Shown here: positions 38,052 through 52,400 of the stretch, piece after piece
Numbering within the stretch: position 1 is the stretch's first letter
Layout: each line of letters opens with the position of its first letter
Assembly (NCBI RefSeq): GCF_022539315.1
Contig: NC_066316.1
Location: forward strand, 66,259,994-66,323,993
Length of the DNA: 64,000 nt
Reading direction: 5' to 3'
Origin: Serinus canaria
Lineage: Eukaryota > Chordata > Aves > Passeriformes > Fringillidae
Position numbers and translations under genes: made by a program
Notes under the pieces: model-generated
Database searches by the model: none
What the model was told of the DNA's origin: nothing
The model's input: only the letters and a program-made list of their open reading frames with translations

Positions 38052-41000
38052 GTTGTGGGCAAGCTTTATTCAATTCCACGTCACATTTGCCAAACCATCT
38101 CCACATGGGTAATGCATATGCTGAATTGCTCTTTGTTTTTTAAATCTATTTTTAAAACTTTCTTTATGTGATGCTCTTTTAGCAATATTTGATTCCATAA
38201 AATGCCCCAGAGACTTGGCTAGTGGAGGAAAAAAATCTGTATCATGGCAGATTGTATCGTGCTGCTGTATTAAGCCTAGAACAAAATTGACTCAGTATTT
38301 TAAAAGCAGTCTTTTTCAGACTAGTGAGCAATTGAAGACAGACAAATTGACATTTGGGCTTGAAGTGGAGGGAAGATCAGAGTTAGTTATGATCAGAGAA
38401 GGGTTATGAGTCAGAAAGCCATGCTGTTGTGTGGCTGACTGAGATCTCATTTGGTCAGGAAGGTTTTCAAACACAGTAGCAACATGCTTCTAAAGTTTCT
38501 GCTTAGTACTTTTCTGTGGAGAATGTAATTATGAGGGAGATTTCTGACAGCTCAGATTGGAAGAACAATACTTAAACACCATGGATTTTTAAATGGAACC
38601 TTTCTGTGCTAACAGTCTTCATGTTAACCTTCTCATTATGTGAGTGAAAGGGCCAGGTCTCCCTACTTACTGTGCAGGGCTTCTGTGTTGTTTCCCTTCC
38701 CTCCTTCGTCCCCTTCCCCTGCTATTTTTGGCAGTGTTTTTTCATTCCCTGTTCAGTGAGTGGTAGCATGAAAGGGATCCATGAATAGCCAGTGCTTCTG
38801 TGACTGCAGATACATATGTTACCAGTCAAAAAAATTTGCTATGCACCTGAACATTAAAAAGCCTTCTTTCTCCTTTTTTCTTTTTTTTTTTCCCTAAAGA
38901 AAAAGCAGAATGTTTCTAGAATTGCCCTGCAGAATTTAATATGCTTCTTATTTTCATGTTTCTGAGAGAAACTTTAAAACCCCTAAAGATGGTAGATTTT
39001 CCTCAAACTAAGTGCGGGTCTAAACCATTAGCAACAGAGATGCTCAATCTCTCTATCCACAACCAACAGGAGTCTGTTACACCATTCACACACAGAACAA
39101 AAACAAAGCAGTCAGAGCTTGGTATTTTGCAGAAGTAAGGACTTGTGCTTGGCTTATGGGATGAAGAAGCATCCCAGCAAGGCTGTGCCTCTCTGCAGCC
39201 CCGAAGGAAGTTAACTTGCACTTGCTCAGCTTTCAGAAGCAGTCCAAGGGGGGTAATCCAGGTCTCTGTTCAGCCTAATTTAGACTTTCTCTTGTTTGCT
39301 TTTCACAGGCAGGTGTTGTTTAGCCTGGACTGCATTTGAGAGACATTTCTAAGGCTCACATAACCTCTGAAACTTATTTAGTTTGGAAACCATTCTACAT
39401 GCCTCTGCCTAAAGCTATGTTTGTTGTATTAGAGGGAAATGGGCTTGCAGAAAGGATAAATCCAACCCCTGGTATCTGTAAAGTCTGACAAAACTGTTTT
39501 CTGTTCTGTTTACCTTACTAGTATTTCTTGTTCTCAGATGGATGGTGCCTTAAGGCTTAGAACATGAGGTAAATTCAAATTATGAGTTATTTTGAGTTCC
39601 GAAAGGGGAAGAGCTGCTTGGGATTTGGTGTTGAGAGGCAGATGAACAGCATTTCCACAAATTAATACCTCCAAATGAAAGTAACTATGGAGAGCCTGAC
39701 ATCTTATAGTTTCTAAATTGATGAACTGAAATTTTTGAGCATGAGTTAAACCTTTATGTGACAGCAACAACGATTGACTACTACATATTTGCCTATCAAG
39801 GCTCCTCTACAAGATGACGTGAAAAATTCCTTTACAAATTTATATTTTAAATACCAAAAATCCAGCACAGTTACAAATCCACTTTGGTAGGAGTTTGCTG
39901 TTTGTTTTCCTCCCTCAGAGTGCCAAGTTGTCTCCTGAAGGAAGGCAGGGGAGGAGAACTGATGCACAGGCCTTGGCATGTCCCCACCACGCTCATTGTC
40001 AGCGTGTGCTGAGCGTGCCTGGGCACGCCACAAAGGAGCAGCAGGGCACAATACCATGGCTGCTTGGGCTCTTGGAAGCCCAGAGTGATACAGACCTTGA
40101 TGGATGGTTGGGGCAGCTCCTGCAGGGACAAGCATTGAGACAGACAGCAAATAAAGGCGTGTCTCTTCGAACACGCTGCCTTGAAACGACCTCGCTCAGC
40201 TTTCAGCAGCAGTCTTGCCAGGACAGAGTTCAGCTCGGGTTTAATTTAAAATTAGAGCTCAGGTAGGCTGAGCTTGTGTATAAGTGAAACAGTGCTGGCT
40301 GAATGAGTTGCAGCAGCAGGGCATTGAACTCTAATGTTAAGACTGAAACAGTTAATTCAGTTAAGGCTGATTTATACGGGATAGAAAGGAAATGGAAGGA
40401 AAGGAAATCTTGCTGTTGCTGGTCTTATCAGAGGGTGCAACAATGGGACTTTCACTTTTAGTCCTGGAGATCTTAGTTCACCAGGGTTGCCTCCTTCTCC
40501 CCCACAGCAATCTCATCTCTGCTTGCTTAAAAACAAGCAGGTCCTGCCTGTGCAGGCCCAGCCATGGGATTTCCTGGCTACCAGGAGCACGGAACCCTGA
40601 GAGAAGAGCCTTTGGGTAAAGGTGTTTACAGAGTTTCACATGTTGCAGGTTGGGGAGGGCACACTCCTCTGTTCCCTTTCTTTTAGGGGATCACTTCTCT
40701 TTGTGGGGCAGAGAGCAGCTTAGTTCTGTGTGTAGCCCTTGTGCTGTTTGAACTTTGGACATGAGCAGTTTTTTGTGCCCAACCAGAATCTGGAGTCAAT
40801 TCTGGGAAGCATGAGCTGCTGCCTCTGAGGGGGTGGGAGCCAGCAAGAGAGGAATCAGGGGCTCCACCTCTTCCCTCCTCCCTGTGCAGGAAGTTATATG
40901 GGAGGCTCTCACTCTGGTGGGGACGTTGCCCTCCAGGACAAACAGAAGAGGCATGACCTCAGCCAGCTCTGCTCCTTTGCAATGAAATGCCATAAACAAG

Positions 41001-41940
41001 GGCTGCTTGCATGTGATAGTTCTTTGTTAATCTAAACACAGCTAATATAAAAGATGTGCAAGGCCCTAGAGAAACTGTTCAGCAAAAGAACAGAGCCAAA
41101 ATCCTCATTACCAAGCACTTAACTAACATGCTTCTGATTTCTTTGAAAAGATGCTCACATGTGGTAAAATCCTGCAGTCTTTTTCCTGAACTCCTGAATG
41201 GTCATTAAAATCACTGTTGCCCTGTTTAAGGAATTTGAAGTGTGTTTCTCAAGGCTAAAATGTGTTCAGAGTATCCCCATCTCACCCTGCTGGAATAAGA
41301 CCCCAGTCCCAGAGACTGAGAGCGCTGGATGAGTACATTCATCTCCATAGTGTCAGCTCAAGCACTGTTTTCTTTATTTCTGCTCTTTTTCTTGCCCTTA
41401 CACTTCCTCAGCCTGTGCCAGTAACGCAGTCAAAGGTGACATAATAAGCTGCTTTGGAGAATTGTTCTGGGACTTGGAAGGACCCAGCAAAAAGGTTCTG
41501 TGCACTCATTCTCTTAAAGGCTGCCACCACTGTAGTGGGGATGGTAAATGGGAAGAGGCAAAGGTTACCTAATGTGGTACCAGTACTGAAAGAAAACCTT
41601 AACAGTTTCTCTTTGGTGTTCCTTCTCCTTGTTACACACAGGGCTCACTTCCCAGGGTACAAATTACATCAGTTTAAAAGCAGTGTTATGGAAGTATTCC
41701 ATACTGAAGGTGGCCAGTCTTTTCAGTGTTAATGTTCAAACAGGGAGTAAATGAGTCCTTCTCAACAGTACTACTGGAAAATACTACCTGATTTTTAAAA
41801 GGTTTTTCTCCTTTCCAATTTATTATTTCCATGTTAAAGCAGACTTGAACATTTGTTGTTTAGCTCCCACTGAGTTCCTAGGCTGCTGCTCTAGCAAGGA
41901 CATCTTGTCAAATCTGTGATAAAAACATGACTACTTTATC

Positions 41941-41945
<5 letters not shown>

Positions 41946-41974
<29 letters not shown>
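41946..41974 (+). repeat. Poly-A run, 29 nt
   Basis: An uninterrupted adenine run in intergenic DNA with no recognisable retroposed sequence directly upstream. Confidence 0.9.
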
Positions 41975-41978
<4 letters not shown>

Positions 41979-44041
41979 TCTAACTGCAAGATAATTTGTC
42001 TTGTTTGATCTTTTCACTATTTCAGCTCTTTTTCCTTTTGTCAGTTCTCCAGCCCCAGGTGGTAAGTCAGGGAAATGGTGCTGCACATTACCTGTGAGGA
42101 GCTGAAGAGCTGTTACAAACACAAACTTGTGGTCCTGCTACTACGTGTAGTCCTATTTACTGTTTCACCTCTGCCTCAAGTTTTGTTGTAGTTGGAGGGT
42201 TTGTTTGTAAATTCTTTTGGAGTTTCTCAGCTTGGTGAGTTCCGTAAGGGGTGGGGTGTTCAGTGTGTGAGTGCCAAAGATACTTGGATGTGTCCTTCAA
42301 ATGTTTATTGTCCTAGGCTTCTTGCAGCTGCTTTTATGGGTTTTTTTCTATCCCTACTTTTACTGCTCAGTTTTTCCTGATTCATCATAAAATCCAAATT
42401 TAATGGTCGTGGAGACTATGCAGAATTATTTACTTACCAATGTAAAGTCCCTTTAAATTGTTGCTTTATAGAACTTTTTGGATCAGCTGGCACTTTGTGT
42501 ACTTCTGAATGAGCCCTTCTGAGCTGACCTCTATTGCTTCCTCTTGCTGATAAAATCAGAGACAGCAGTTAGTAAGCACTAAGCCACTGCAATTGAAGAC
42601 ATTCTTTTATTGTTTTATTTTACCTTCCATCCCAGCTCTTAAGTTTTCATACCACCACTGAGTATCTTTTTTATGATCTGAAGCAGAAAATAGATAAAGA
42701 TCCAGGGAAAATAGCTGCAGACATAACATGACAGACATTGAAAGAGCATGCATAGCACAGAGTAAAAAATATTAGCAACACATACATTCATGCTGACCTT
42801 TTCCTTTAATACCAAGATGCCCAAAAACTGAGAAAGCATTCTGAGAAATAAATCAGTTCTTGTTAACCTCACCCTCATTATTAAAAAAAAAAAAAAAAAG
42901 CACTTCTAGCCCACTGTCCCACTGTCATTTTCTTGAAATGGAAACACATTATACACAGCAGTAGGAATGCATTTAGGAGATTTGAAAGGCCTGATGTAGG
43001 CAAACTGAACTCTTCTCTCCAAGACCCAAAGTCTTCTGGAAAACTCATATTAAAATAGGAGACTAAAAGAGCTAAAGTGGAATGGCAATCTATTTGTGTG
43101 TTTTGGATCCATCCTTTGGAATGCTCTAGTGAAATAATTCCCTATGAAAATCTTAAAAAAACCCATTAAGACGTTCCTTTTTTAATTATGTGTATTTATT
43201 TCAGGTAAACTTTTCCTTTCTGCTCATCAGCCAAGAAAATTGTGCTCTGTGTGGGGTAGCTGAAGGTTACAAGGGTAAACTGGATCTAAGAATTGTGAAT
43301 TATAGCATGACTTTACCTCAATTTTGATTGCCCAGAGGAATGCAGATTCTGAAGTGCTGTTCCCAACTCTTCTGTGATACAAGTGAGACAATTCCACTGG
43401 ATGCCTACTGAACACATAGTTTCTTAAAGGAGGCCTTAATAAAAGCTGATGTTTGTTTTTGAAATATCTCCCTTGGGAGACACAGAGATGCTTCATTTCC
43501 CTTCAACTTCTTTACTTTGGACCTTCTGAAAGTAGGTACTCAAGTTTTGAATTTTAAAAAAGTAAAAAAACTAGATTTTGAGAAGGGATAGGATTGGAAA
43601 CCTGTAATTCTTGAAGAGTCTTGAGTTCAAGAAATAAAATTAGGGCACATCAGCAGCTCATTCTAGAGCGAGGATGAGGAATTCCGAAGCTATATTTGGA
43701 GCTAGGTGCAGCATAATCATATTGGATAATGCTCCCCTGAACTAATTTCTGCTGAAGGACAGGACTTGTTTGATGCAGAATTGTGTGGCCATGGCTGGCC
43801 TGTATCTAGCTGAACAAAACACTGTCCCCATGCAGTGCTGTAGCTGCACATCTCTGTTGGCTCTCCATTGCACAGCTGGTAGGATCTTTCAGTTCCTGTT
43901 TGAAAACAGAGAGATAAGTCTTAACAAGCTTAAACAGACACTTTTAAAAATCAGTTTCTGAAAATCGTTATAGTAGCTCTGTTGATAAACTCAATAATCC
44001 ACTTTTCATCCTAGGAATGGCCATGCTGAAGAAAACACTTT

Positions 44042-44064
44042 AAAAAAAAAAAAAAAAAAAAAAA
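44042..44064 (+). repeat. Poly-A run, 23 nt
   Basis: An uninterrupted adenine run in intergenic DNA. The preceding sequence is not recognised as a processed transcript. Confidence 0.9.
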
Positions 44065-47000
44065 GAAAGTTATAAACCTCATGTAGGATTAAGACAGAGG
44101 AACAATTCAATTAAATCATCTGCCAATTATCTTACCAATCTGATGCTCAAGTTGAATTCACCCTAAAGGCATATGTATTATTTTAACACTCAGGATGTTC
44201 TACATTAACTGATCACACTATTTCTAAGTAACTATCCATGAAAAAGGGACTTATAATTCAAAATTAAGTGCCTATGTAATACAGAAACTGCAGAGAAACA
44301 TCTTTTAAAAGGTCAAACAGACATGAAGAGGAAATACCTCATTTGGGAAGTTGTGGTAAAAGTACATTAAATGACAATCATTGTGGAAAATTCTCAGCTG
44401 ATGCTTATAAATCTTATAAACCCAGCTATACTGACATCAGGCCTGGTAAAACCATGCTATTGCTACAGACTGTTCAGAAAACAAAAAAATATATTGATAA
44501 TTTTGCTAACTAAACAGCTATTTACTACCCTCACATACACAGGTCTTCGCTTTGGTAGCAGTGTGGGTGTGTTGTTTTCCACAGAAGACAGTGAAGCTGC
44601 ATTGTTCAGAACTGTCAAGGGGCAAAGAATACTCTGCCACATACATGGGCTGGGTGTCTTTGTTTCCCTCCCCCTGTGCATTAGGCACTAATTCAGCTCC
44701 ATCAGTCAGCAGATGCATTTCGTTCCAGGTGTCACTTCTGGCCTCTGTGTGTTGGCTTAGCATTATTCCATAAAGACTTTGTCTTCCCCGTGAAAATCGA
44801 GTGGGTGTCTGAGACTGCTTGATCTTGAATTCAGTGAGAATCTTTGTGCTCACTGTTTCTTTGTAGGCTACAGTAGGTCAGGGTTTTATAGGCCTGGATA
44901 AAAGCTTTAATTATCTTATCAATCCATCATCAATGGTCTTGTTTAGCGGAATGTGCAATAACCTGCTCTTTTTTCTAGTATGAAAGATCTTTCTTAACAC
45001 AAGACTGCATTTGGAAGCAAATATCTTTTTAGAGGCTCTTATGGGACTGGTTATTTCCAGGAAACACTCGGTGCCTGCAACACCTTGTGTGTACAGATAA
45101 TATTTTCTTGTTGTACTGAAACAAGGCTGTAAGGGTGCAAATGTGTGTGTTGGTTGTGAAGAACACCTCGAGCTCATCTTTGGTCTGTTTCACACACAAG
45201 CTTGTTCTAGGTAGGTACTGAAGAAATGCTCCTCAGCCTAGAGAAAAACACCCTCTGCTTTAAGAAACAACGATCCATGTGTGATTTTATGCTGGTGCTT
45301 CACATGGGTATCTATGGACAACATCATTATTTCCATTACTGGTAGGCTCCCTTCTCATTCCAGGCTTGGCAAATAACTCCAGGCTTTCAAAATACCGAAG
45401 TCCTACATCTTTTCCTTCCATTTGGAAAGTGTGTTTCTCCCTCTTCAAAACCAATTTATGTTAGCAAATCCTAACGTCCTGGCACAATCCTAAAAAACAC
45501 CCCTTGCTTTCATTTTTTTTTTCTCTGTTGGCTAGAGCTTTTGATTTTCTAAACTTACTTTGGCATTCAGTGCTTTACCAAACTACCTGAGGCTCTCTGT
45601 TGATCTGTGCCAAAAGCCCATAATATCCTTTTTTATAGCCTGGTAACTTAGCACATGGTGTGTATTACCTTCTACAGCCTTGCATGGGAAAAGAGGATTG
45701 GAACACTTTTGGAAGATACCAGGCTTTCTGTAGCTTCATCTAGCTCTATTTGTGTGTGTGTATATCTACACACAGAAATACATCTGTTCTGATAGCCATG
45801 CTGTGGCACTACTGAAGCAGCACATCCTTGATCAAGTTCACTTATTGAGCTTGGAATAAGAGACTTAGTGGAGAAGTTATTTTCTCTACCACTTCATCTG
45901 TATTAGCAGGAGGAACTTTGCTTTTATGGAATAAAATGGTAGCCATAAAATGGGAGCTTTACTTTTTAGGGCAACTGATGATCTTCACCGTCTTGTTTCT
46001 TTTTGTTGTTAGAGTTTGTTCTTGAAAGGAAAAGTGTAAGTGCTGTGAGTGTGTAATGTATGAATGCATGTGCTCTTTATGTGAGGATTTCTGCCTGATA
46101 ATAATTTGCAGAACACACCACACATTGCAAGTGCAGCTTTCCAGTATCTCTGTTGATAATTCTCAGTTCAAGAACAGAGCCCAGAATTCTGTGTTTCGAA
46201 AAGTTTTTGGTTTTCTTTTATTTTTCTTTGTAAAATCGAAAATGCTTTGCAGTTTCTTCCTGCTTTGGAGCCAATTCTTTTCCGGCTTTCTGCTATCTCA
46301 GCAAACCTTTCACTTGCTTTTTCAAGTGGACTGTTTAGACATGCAACAAGTTACAGATTTCAATCCTCTGCACGCAGCAAAGCTGCTCCATGTTTCTAAT
46401 TGCTAGTACCACGACTTATCCAATCTCATAGTCCTCGCTTAAGCTCTTAAACTTGTCAACTGTTTCCAGATTTTTAGCTTTTTTTTCTTTTAATCCTGGT
46501 TGCATCTGTAAAGTAGGTCATTCAGAGTTAGAATAAGATTAAGTTTTTCAGATCTTATTCCCAAAAAATGTCACTTAGTATCAACTGAAATCATTCTGAG
46601 CACTTCCAAAAGCTAAAACTATGCAGAATAATCAAATACATAATTTGAAAAATGTTTTCTTCTCTTTTTAAAAATTCTTTCCTACAACATATCTACCTTT
46701 AAGTTAATGTTGAATCTAGGAGTAAACTTGAATTAGTGGTGAGTACTGCCTTTATAATTTCTATATTGTCAAGGAAAAATATGCTTAGATGTTTTAGAAA
46801 GATAAAAAACAAAACCCAAAGAAAACCTGGGAACCATCCTAGATCTGGTGCTGAAGACTGTACACTGGTCTCCCATTTCCCTACAGTTCTGGGATCACCC
46901 TTATTCTGTTCTCTCAGTCAAGACTTGGACACATTTGTCATACAAGGATCTGTACCAGGGTAAATATAATGCAGTATTTTATGCAAGATGTGGGTATAGG

Positions 47001-48110
47001 GGTAGCAGCTATATGGAAATATCTGTGCAGCTGCACCTCATTTCCAGGTTGCTGTCTTGCTGTCTTTATTAACTGCATGCAAACCCACCAGCCCTCCAGA
47101 TGTTGTTGACCTGGCCTGCCTCTCAAGCAGAAGGGAGGCATGTGCATAAATATGACATGATTTCTAGGTGTTACATAATCTCATTATCTGAGAGCTGAAA
47201 ATCTGTGCCAGCATAGGCTCTTTCCTTGAAGAGAGAAAGGAATGTTCTTATGGATACTTTTACAGTCACACTTGAAATTATCCCCCTTGTAGAAATACAT
47301 GGGACTATCAGTGGAAGGGCAGAACTCCTTTGAAATTAGCTCTCTGGGAGAACCCTGAATAGTCTTCCAAGATCTGCTTAAACTGTGTTCATTTATCCTA
47401 ATGATAACTTATTGGATGGATTTAATATTTCTTAGTGCAATGGGACTTTGGGGTTTATAACACTGAAACAGATCATGCCGTTTTTCTAGCCAAAGAAAGG
47501 GGAAGAGGTCAAATGTAAATCTCATCCTCTTAGGGTCTGGAAACAGTAACTGCAAAAGAAGTATTTGGTTCATTATCATGCTTTTCATTGGAGTGCAATA
47601 GTAGAGCGGTACTTTTGGAAGTAGCCTGCCCATTTTTGGGATGGGAGGGTAAATGATACTTACAGTAAGGGATGCCTCAGTAACACATGGACCCAAAACA
47701 GTACTGGCAGCAACCTGAACATCCATTCTTACTAAATGTACTAACACAACATCACCCCACCAAGAAATGAAAATACTTTAACTTCTTCCAGGAAGTAGCA
47801 AAAAAGATGGATTTGAGCAGATGCCAGTAGATGTGTAAATAATAACTATGATTACATTGACCTTCCTGCATAATTAAGGCCAAATGAAAAACATGCTTTA
47901 GCAGTCTGCTCTGAGGAGGATTTAACCCCTGAATGTGCAGGGTTGAAGTTCTGTTAACTCAGGCACCTATGATGTCCCAAAACCCAACATATTTAAAAAG
48001 ATGAAAAATTTGGCAGCATGGTCATTTCTAGCTCTGTCCCCTTATGTTTTGTCTCCTTCCCTCATGACAGGCTGGCACAGTGACCCTGAACACCTGACAG
48101 TGTGTTCTGC

Positions 48111-48113
<3 letters not shown>

Positions 48114-48152
<39 letters not shown>
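48114..48152. repeat. TA dinucleotide microsatellite, about 19 units
   Basis: An uninterrupted alternating TA tract between GCAGG and AAATAC. Likely polymorphic. Apparent Ile-Tyr peptides across it are artefacts. Confidence 0.95.
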
Positions 48153-48158
<6 letters not shown>

Positions 48159-49400
48159 CAGCTCATTGCTGAGACATGAGTAGCCTCATTTTTGAGGCTG
48201 AGCAGGGAACACTTCTGAGTCCATGTTCATTAAACTGCTGCATGTATTTCTGCAAGATGGGAAGCTGAGATGAGCATTTGCAAAAATTACCATTCTGCTT
48301 CTTTGTATATAAATAGTTGGTTTAAGTCTCAATTCCTAAATTTATTCCAGAAAAAAAAATCCTAACTACCCCATTTCTGCTGAGGCAGAATTGCCCAGCG
48401 TTCAATACTGCTGAGTAGCTTAATGATAATCATAAACCTGTACCTTGGAAAAGCCATTACCCTATCTAGGTTCCAGTTTCTAGGGACGCATGCTCAGAGT
48501 AAAATTATTCCCCAAAAAAGGAGTGAGAATCAAGTAGCAACTTGCCTGTATCATGCCAATATTTAGATGTTTCAAACCTTTAAATTTGGGATGGTGGATG
48601 TTGATCTCTCTCATTAGAGCTGGAATATATTTATTTCCTCCCTTTTATGCTAGTTTGCTAAACACAGTAGGGTTTATTTGGGGGTAAGGTTGAAATCCAA
48701 GCTGCCCTAGTGAGTTCTGAAGCCACCAGGCTCTCAGTGAGCTGTTGAATTTATCTGTGCCTGTGGCCACATGGACTGTGATTGTCTCATCTGCTAAACA
48801 GGGACTGCAGTGGTGAGCCATGTGCATTGACAAGGCTGAACATTTAATGTATACAAGTGTTGAGTTCAAAAGTAGACTTTCACACCTCATAAAGGCAGTG
48901 ATCAAATTATGTACGGAGATCTTTAAGCCTAAACCAAGGGTGACATATAATACTGGATGGGGAGCTACTGATTTATTGGTATTAAATTTAATAAACAAAA
49001 TCCACTTCTTATACATTTCTATACTTCTTAAATCTAGAAGAACAACTTTGAAGTCCACTGCCTGTTATTTGATGCTATAATGTGCTAGGGCACATAACTG
49101 CAAGGGAAGAGCCATTACCGTTGACCAGCTTTCAAACTGATCCAAAGATGTAACGGAATTGATTCACTATTTTATTTTCAAAATGAGAAAATGTAATAGA
49201 TTATCACAGCTTCTCCCCTCAGGAACAAGAATGCCATTCTTAGTCTTTATGGAATAATACTGAGCTTGGAGAAAAGCTTACAACTTCAATAGATCTTTAC
49301 AGCATCCCAGGAGCACACAATATTCGTGCTTTAAAGAGCTTGTCACAGTTCTCCTTTTACTTACGTAAACAGAAAAAAAAAAAAAAAAGTTTAAACTGTA

Positions 49401-49430
49401 GTCACAAACTCTGTTGTCACAAACTCTGCT
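49401..49430. repeat. 15-bp tandem doublet
   Basis: GTCACAAACTCTGTT (49401-49415) is repeated as GTCACAAACTCTGCT (49416-49430), with one mismatch. It follows a 16-nt poly-A at 49373-49388. Confidence 0.85.
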
Positions 49431-52400
49431 GTATGCAGATCCCAACAGAGGATTATTTTTACTGCTTCTTTAACTTTTTTCCGCTACATAAAAGCTGTCT
49501 ACATGGAGGTGACAGGAAACCTTCCCTATCTCTGCAAAGATATGAGAAGAGAATTTTAAAGATAGCAGTAACTATGAAGTTTTACTTACTTTGGCATTTC
49601 AAACTGTGTGTGCCTCTGATATAGCAGAAAATGAAGAAGTCTGAGGCAGACTAAAGTCTCCTCCATTAGAGAGCCCTCATTCTGTTTTTCACAGGGAGAT
49701 AGATATAGGCTTCTGGATTAAAGCCCAGCTATTTTTGAGCCCCAGGATGTGTGTATTGCAGCTGACCAACCTCTGGAGTGCCAATGCTTTTTCATTAATC
49801 CCAGCCATATCCACACAGCCAAAGCCTGCCTTGTAAATTGAAGACACTCCCTCACAATTCATCATTAGCACAAGAGGCTTGGAAGTGCCTGTTTGCTATG
49901 AAAAACTGCAGTTAATATATTGCACCCCATTGCTACATCTGTCTGCTTTTAATTTCATGAGGAAGGGAATATTACCTGTGGCAGTAATGTCTGCAGAAGG
50001 TCCTGGAGCCACTCTTTTCCCTCAGGTGTCCCCCAACACACTCAGGGTGACTAATCAGTGTCAGCTTCCCAAAGTGCTCTCTAACCAAACCAAACCAAAC
50101 CAAAACAAAAAGAGGAGTTTGTTTTTCTTTCACCCCAAGGATTCTGTCTGGGTAAGCCTGGATCCATGCACAGGTGAACTCATTGCCTACACTGGTGGGA
50201 CTCCCTGAGTCAAAACCCCCTTGCACGCTGCCAGGTGCCTCCAGGTGCTCTCAGGCACACACAGGCAGCCCAGCTGTGGGCAGTTTTTGGGCTGTCAGCC
50301 AGGAAGCCAAGGTGCCTCAGAGCACACTGGCCTCAGTCCTGCTCCTGCTCTTTCCCTTAGCTGCAGCAATGCCATAACCAGAGTGCAGGGACAGGGAGGT
50401 AAGTTTTTAAACATGCAACAGAGTTTTTGACTTTTACAGCAGTGTTTTGAGGTGGTTTGATCACACTGGTAAAACCTGTGTTTAGCAGAGCAGCTCAGAG
50501 AAGCAAACCATAAGTGGGATGAAAGCAAACAACCTGCCTCTATAACTTTTGTGTTCTCCAAATTCCTCTAGTGCTGTACCTACAGGAGGAAAACACCCCA
50601 CAAGCATTGCCACAAGCCTCGTGAGGTCACAGCATTCTCATCAGGGGACCCAAGCGTTCCCCAGGCTGTTCCAGGACTATCACCATGTCCTGCATCTGAG
50701 CACCTTCTGCTTGTGCATCACCACACACATGCACAGCAGCCCCATGACTGCTCTGTGCTGTTGGCCAGCTTTGATGTGAGATAATCAGGTTCACCAGGTG
50801 GGCAGCACCAGGGCATGGAGACTGCAGTGAAGAAAATATGCAGAAACACAGTCAACGTCTCCTTTTCCAAGACGGTTCAGTTAACAAAATCCTCTTGTCT
50901 GCCCAGGGCTATCAGAATGAATGGCTGTTCCTAAAGTGTGTAATGACCAGGCCTTGAGCTAACAAACATGAAATACAATTTTGTTAAATTCACTTTTGCT
51001 AAGGGAGCATCTAGTGGCCTGGGGGATTTGTAAACCCCAGTTCTTTTAGTCTGAGGTAATACTGTTTCTTTGCAATGCATTAGTTGAAAGCCCCATAGTG
51101 AGAGAGACCAAAATTATGAGCATGAAAAAATGCTCAAGAGAATCACAAATTAATGTATATACAAACAAAAGAGTAATGATCGTTCAACCACAAGAGCTTG
51201 GGTTTCAGGGTAAAAATATCAACATCAGTGCTGGAGAAAGGACAGAAACCCAAGCAGCTAAGCTGGAGAGAGGAAGAAGAAATTAATTTAGCCAAACCTA
51301 GTTATGTGGGGAGGTAAGGTACTTCCCTCAGATGTTAATCCTCCTGAAATAAAAAACCCTGAAACTTCCAGAGCTTTAAATTTCTTCCACCCGGACAGAA
51401 AGCAGTAAGTGTTTCTCTGCTGAAGACAAATCACATTTGCAAGTGAGGGTGGAGATAGGGAAGGAAAACACCACACTGTTGCATTCTCCTCATTTAAAGG
51501 TCCAGAGGGACGTTGGAGTTTTTTGTTATTCCCATCACAGCAATAGTAAAACCAGTATTGTGGATGAGATTTTAGTCATCCATATACTTGTGTATGTGTG
51601 TGTGTGTGAGTACACAAATGCTGCTCTCCCAGCACAATCAAACTGAAAATGGTTATTTCAGCCAGGACTGCATTGTTATAATAAGCCTTTTAGATGGACA
51701 AGTTTATAGTTTAACTTCCTATTAGCCCATTGAAAGATTTGAGAGAGAAAGTACAAAACAAAAGAAAACTTAAATTGAATAAATTCATTGATCTGGCTCT
51801 TTTCAGCAGCACCCAGGATTGATGAGAAAATCACTTCCTGACTGACAGCTTAACAGACCTGAACCTCCCCAACCATGTCAGCACTGGCATTCCATCCAGG
51901 TGTATAATAGTAATTATAGTAGTGGAACTGGAACACAGGGAATTCAATATTACTTGCAAATGTAAGAAACTTTACTTATACATGGTGTGAAGCTAATAAG
52001 TCTGTGCCAGTAGGATTGATATTTATGCCTGCATTTACCTAGTTGAATGAACAATGTGGTTTTAATGATTGTGAAATTACAATTTCTGTTCTCCATCGAG
52101 GAGGCATTTGAAAGAAAACAACAGATACAAGTCCATATTGTTCATCAGTATACCTGTGTTCTGCTTCCAACAGGCTGTGCTCAACACCAGTTACCTTGAG
52201 GTGCTTCAGCCTATTTCATAAAGGTGCTGCTCCTCTGTGTAGGTTTGCATGCGAGCAACCAGCCCCCAGCAGCCCAAGAACAGGATGACCCACCCATCAG
52301 ATTCCCAAACAGAAATCACAGCTGGAAGTAAAACCTTCCATCCCCCTGTCCCAGAGAGCTGCCCATCTGTCTGGAGTGAGAGAGTGAGAAGGAGTGTGTG

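Larger units (their letters stand above)
35576..44040. other. Downstream intergenic DNA, part 1
   Basis: No supportable gene. It contains A-rich low-complexity blocks at 36298-36390 and 37976-38051, a 29-nt poly-A (41946-41974), a 17-nt poly-A (42883-42899), and a diverged direct repeat (39224-39244 and 40194-40214). Open frames near 39746-40266 overlap on both strands and lack ATG starts at their full length. MARCKS, the mammalian neighbour on this side, is not seen. Confidence 0.65.

Noticed and set aside
39746..40266. Overlapping long frames on both strands (142 codons minus, 123 plus)
   Set aside because: Both begin with non-ATG codons, mirror each other in a locally GC-richer patch, and show no domain. 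The diverged repeat there is a better explanation of the region.
48001..48183. 60-codon frame with Tyr-Ile repeats
   Set aside because: It is a translation of the TA microsatellite at 48114-48152.
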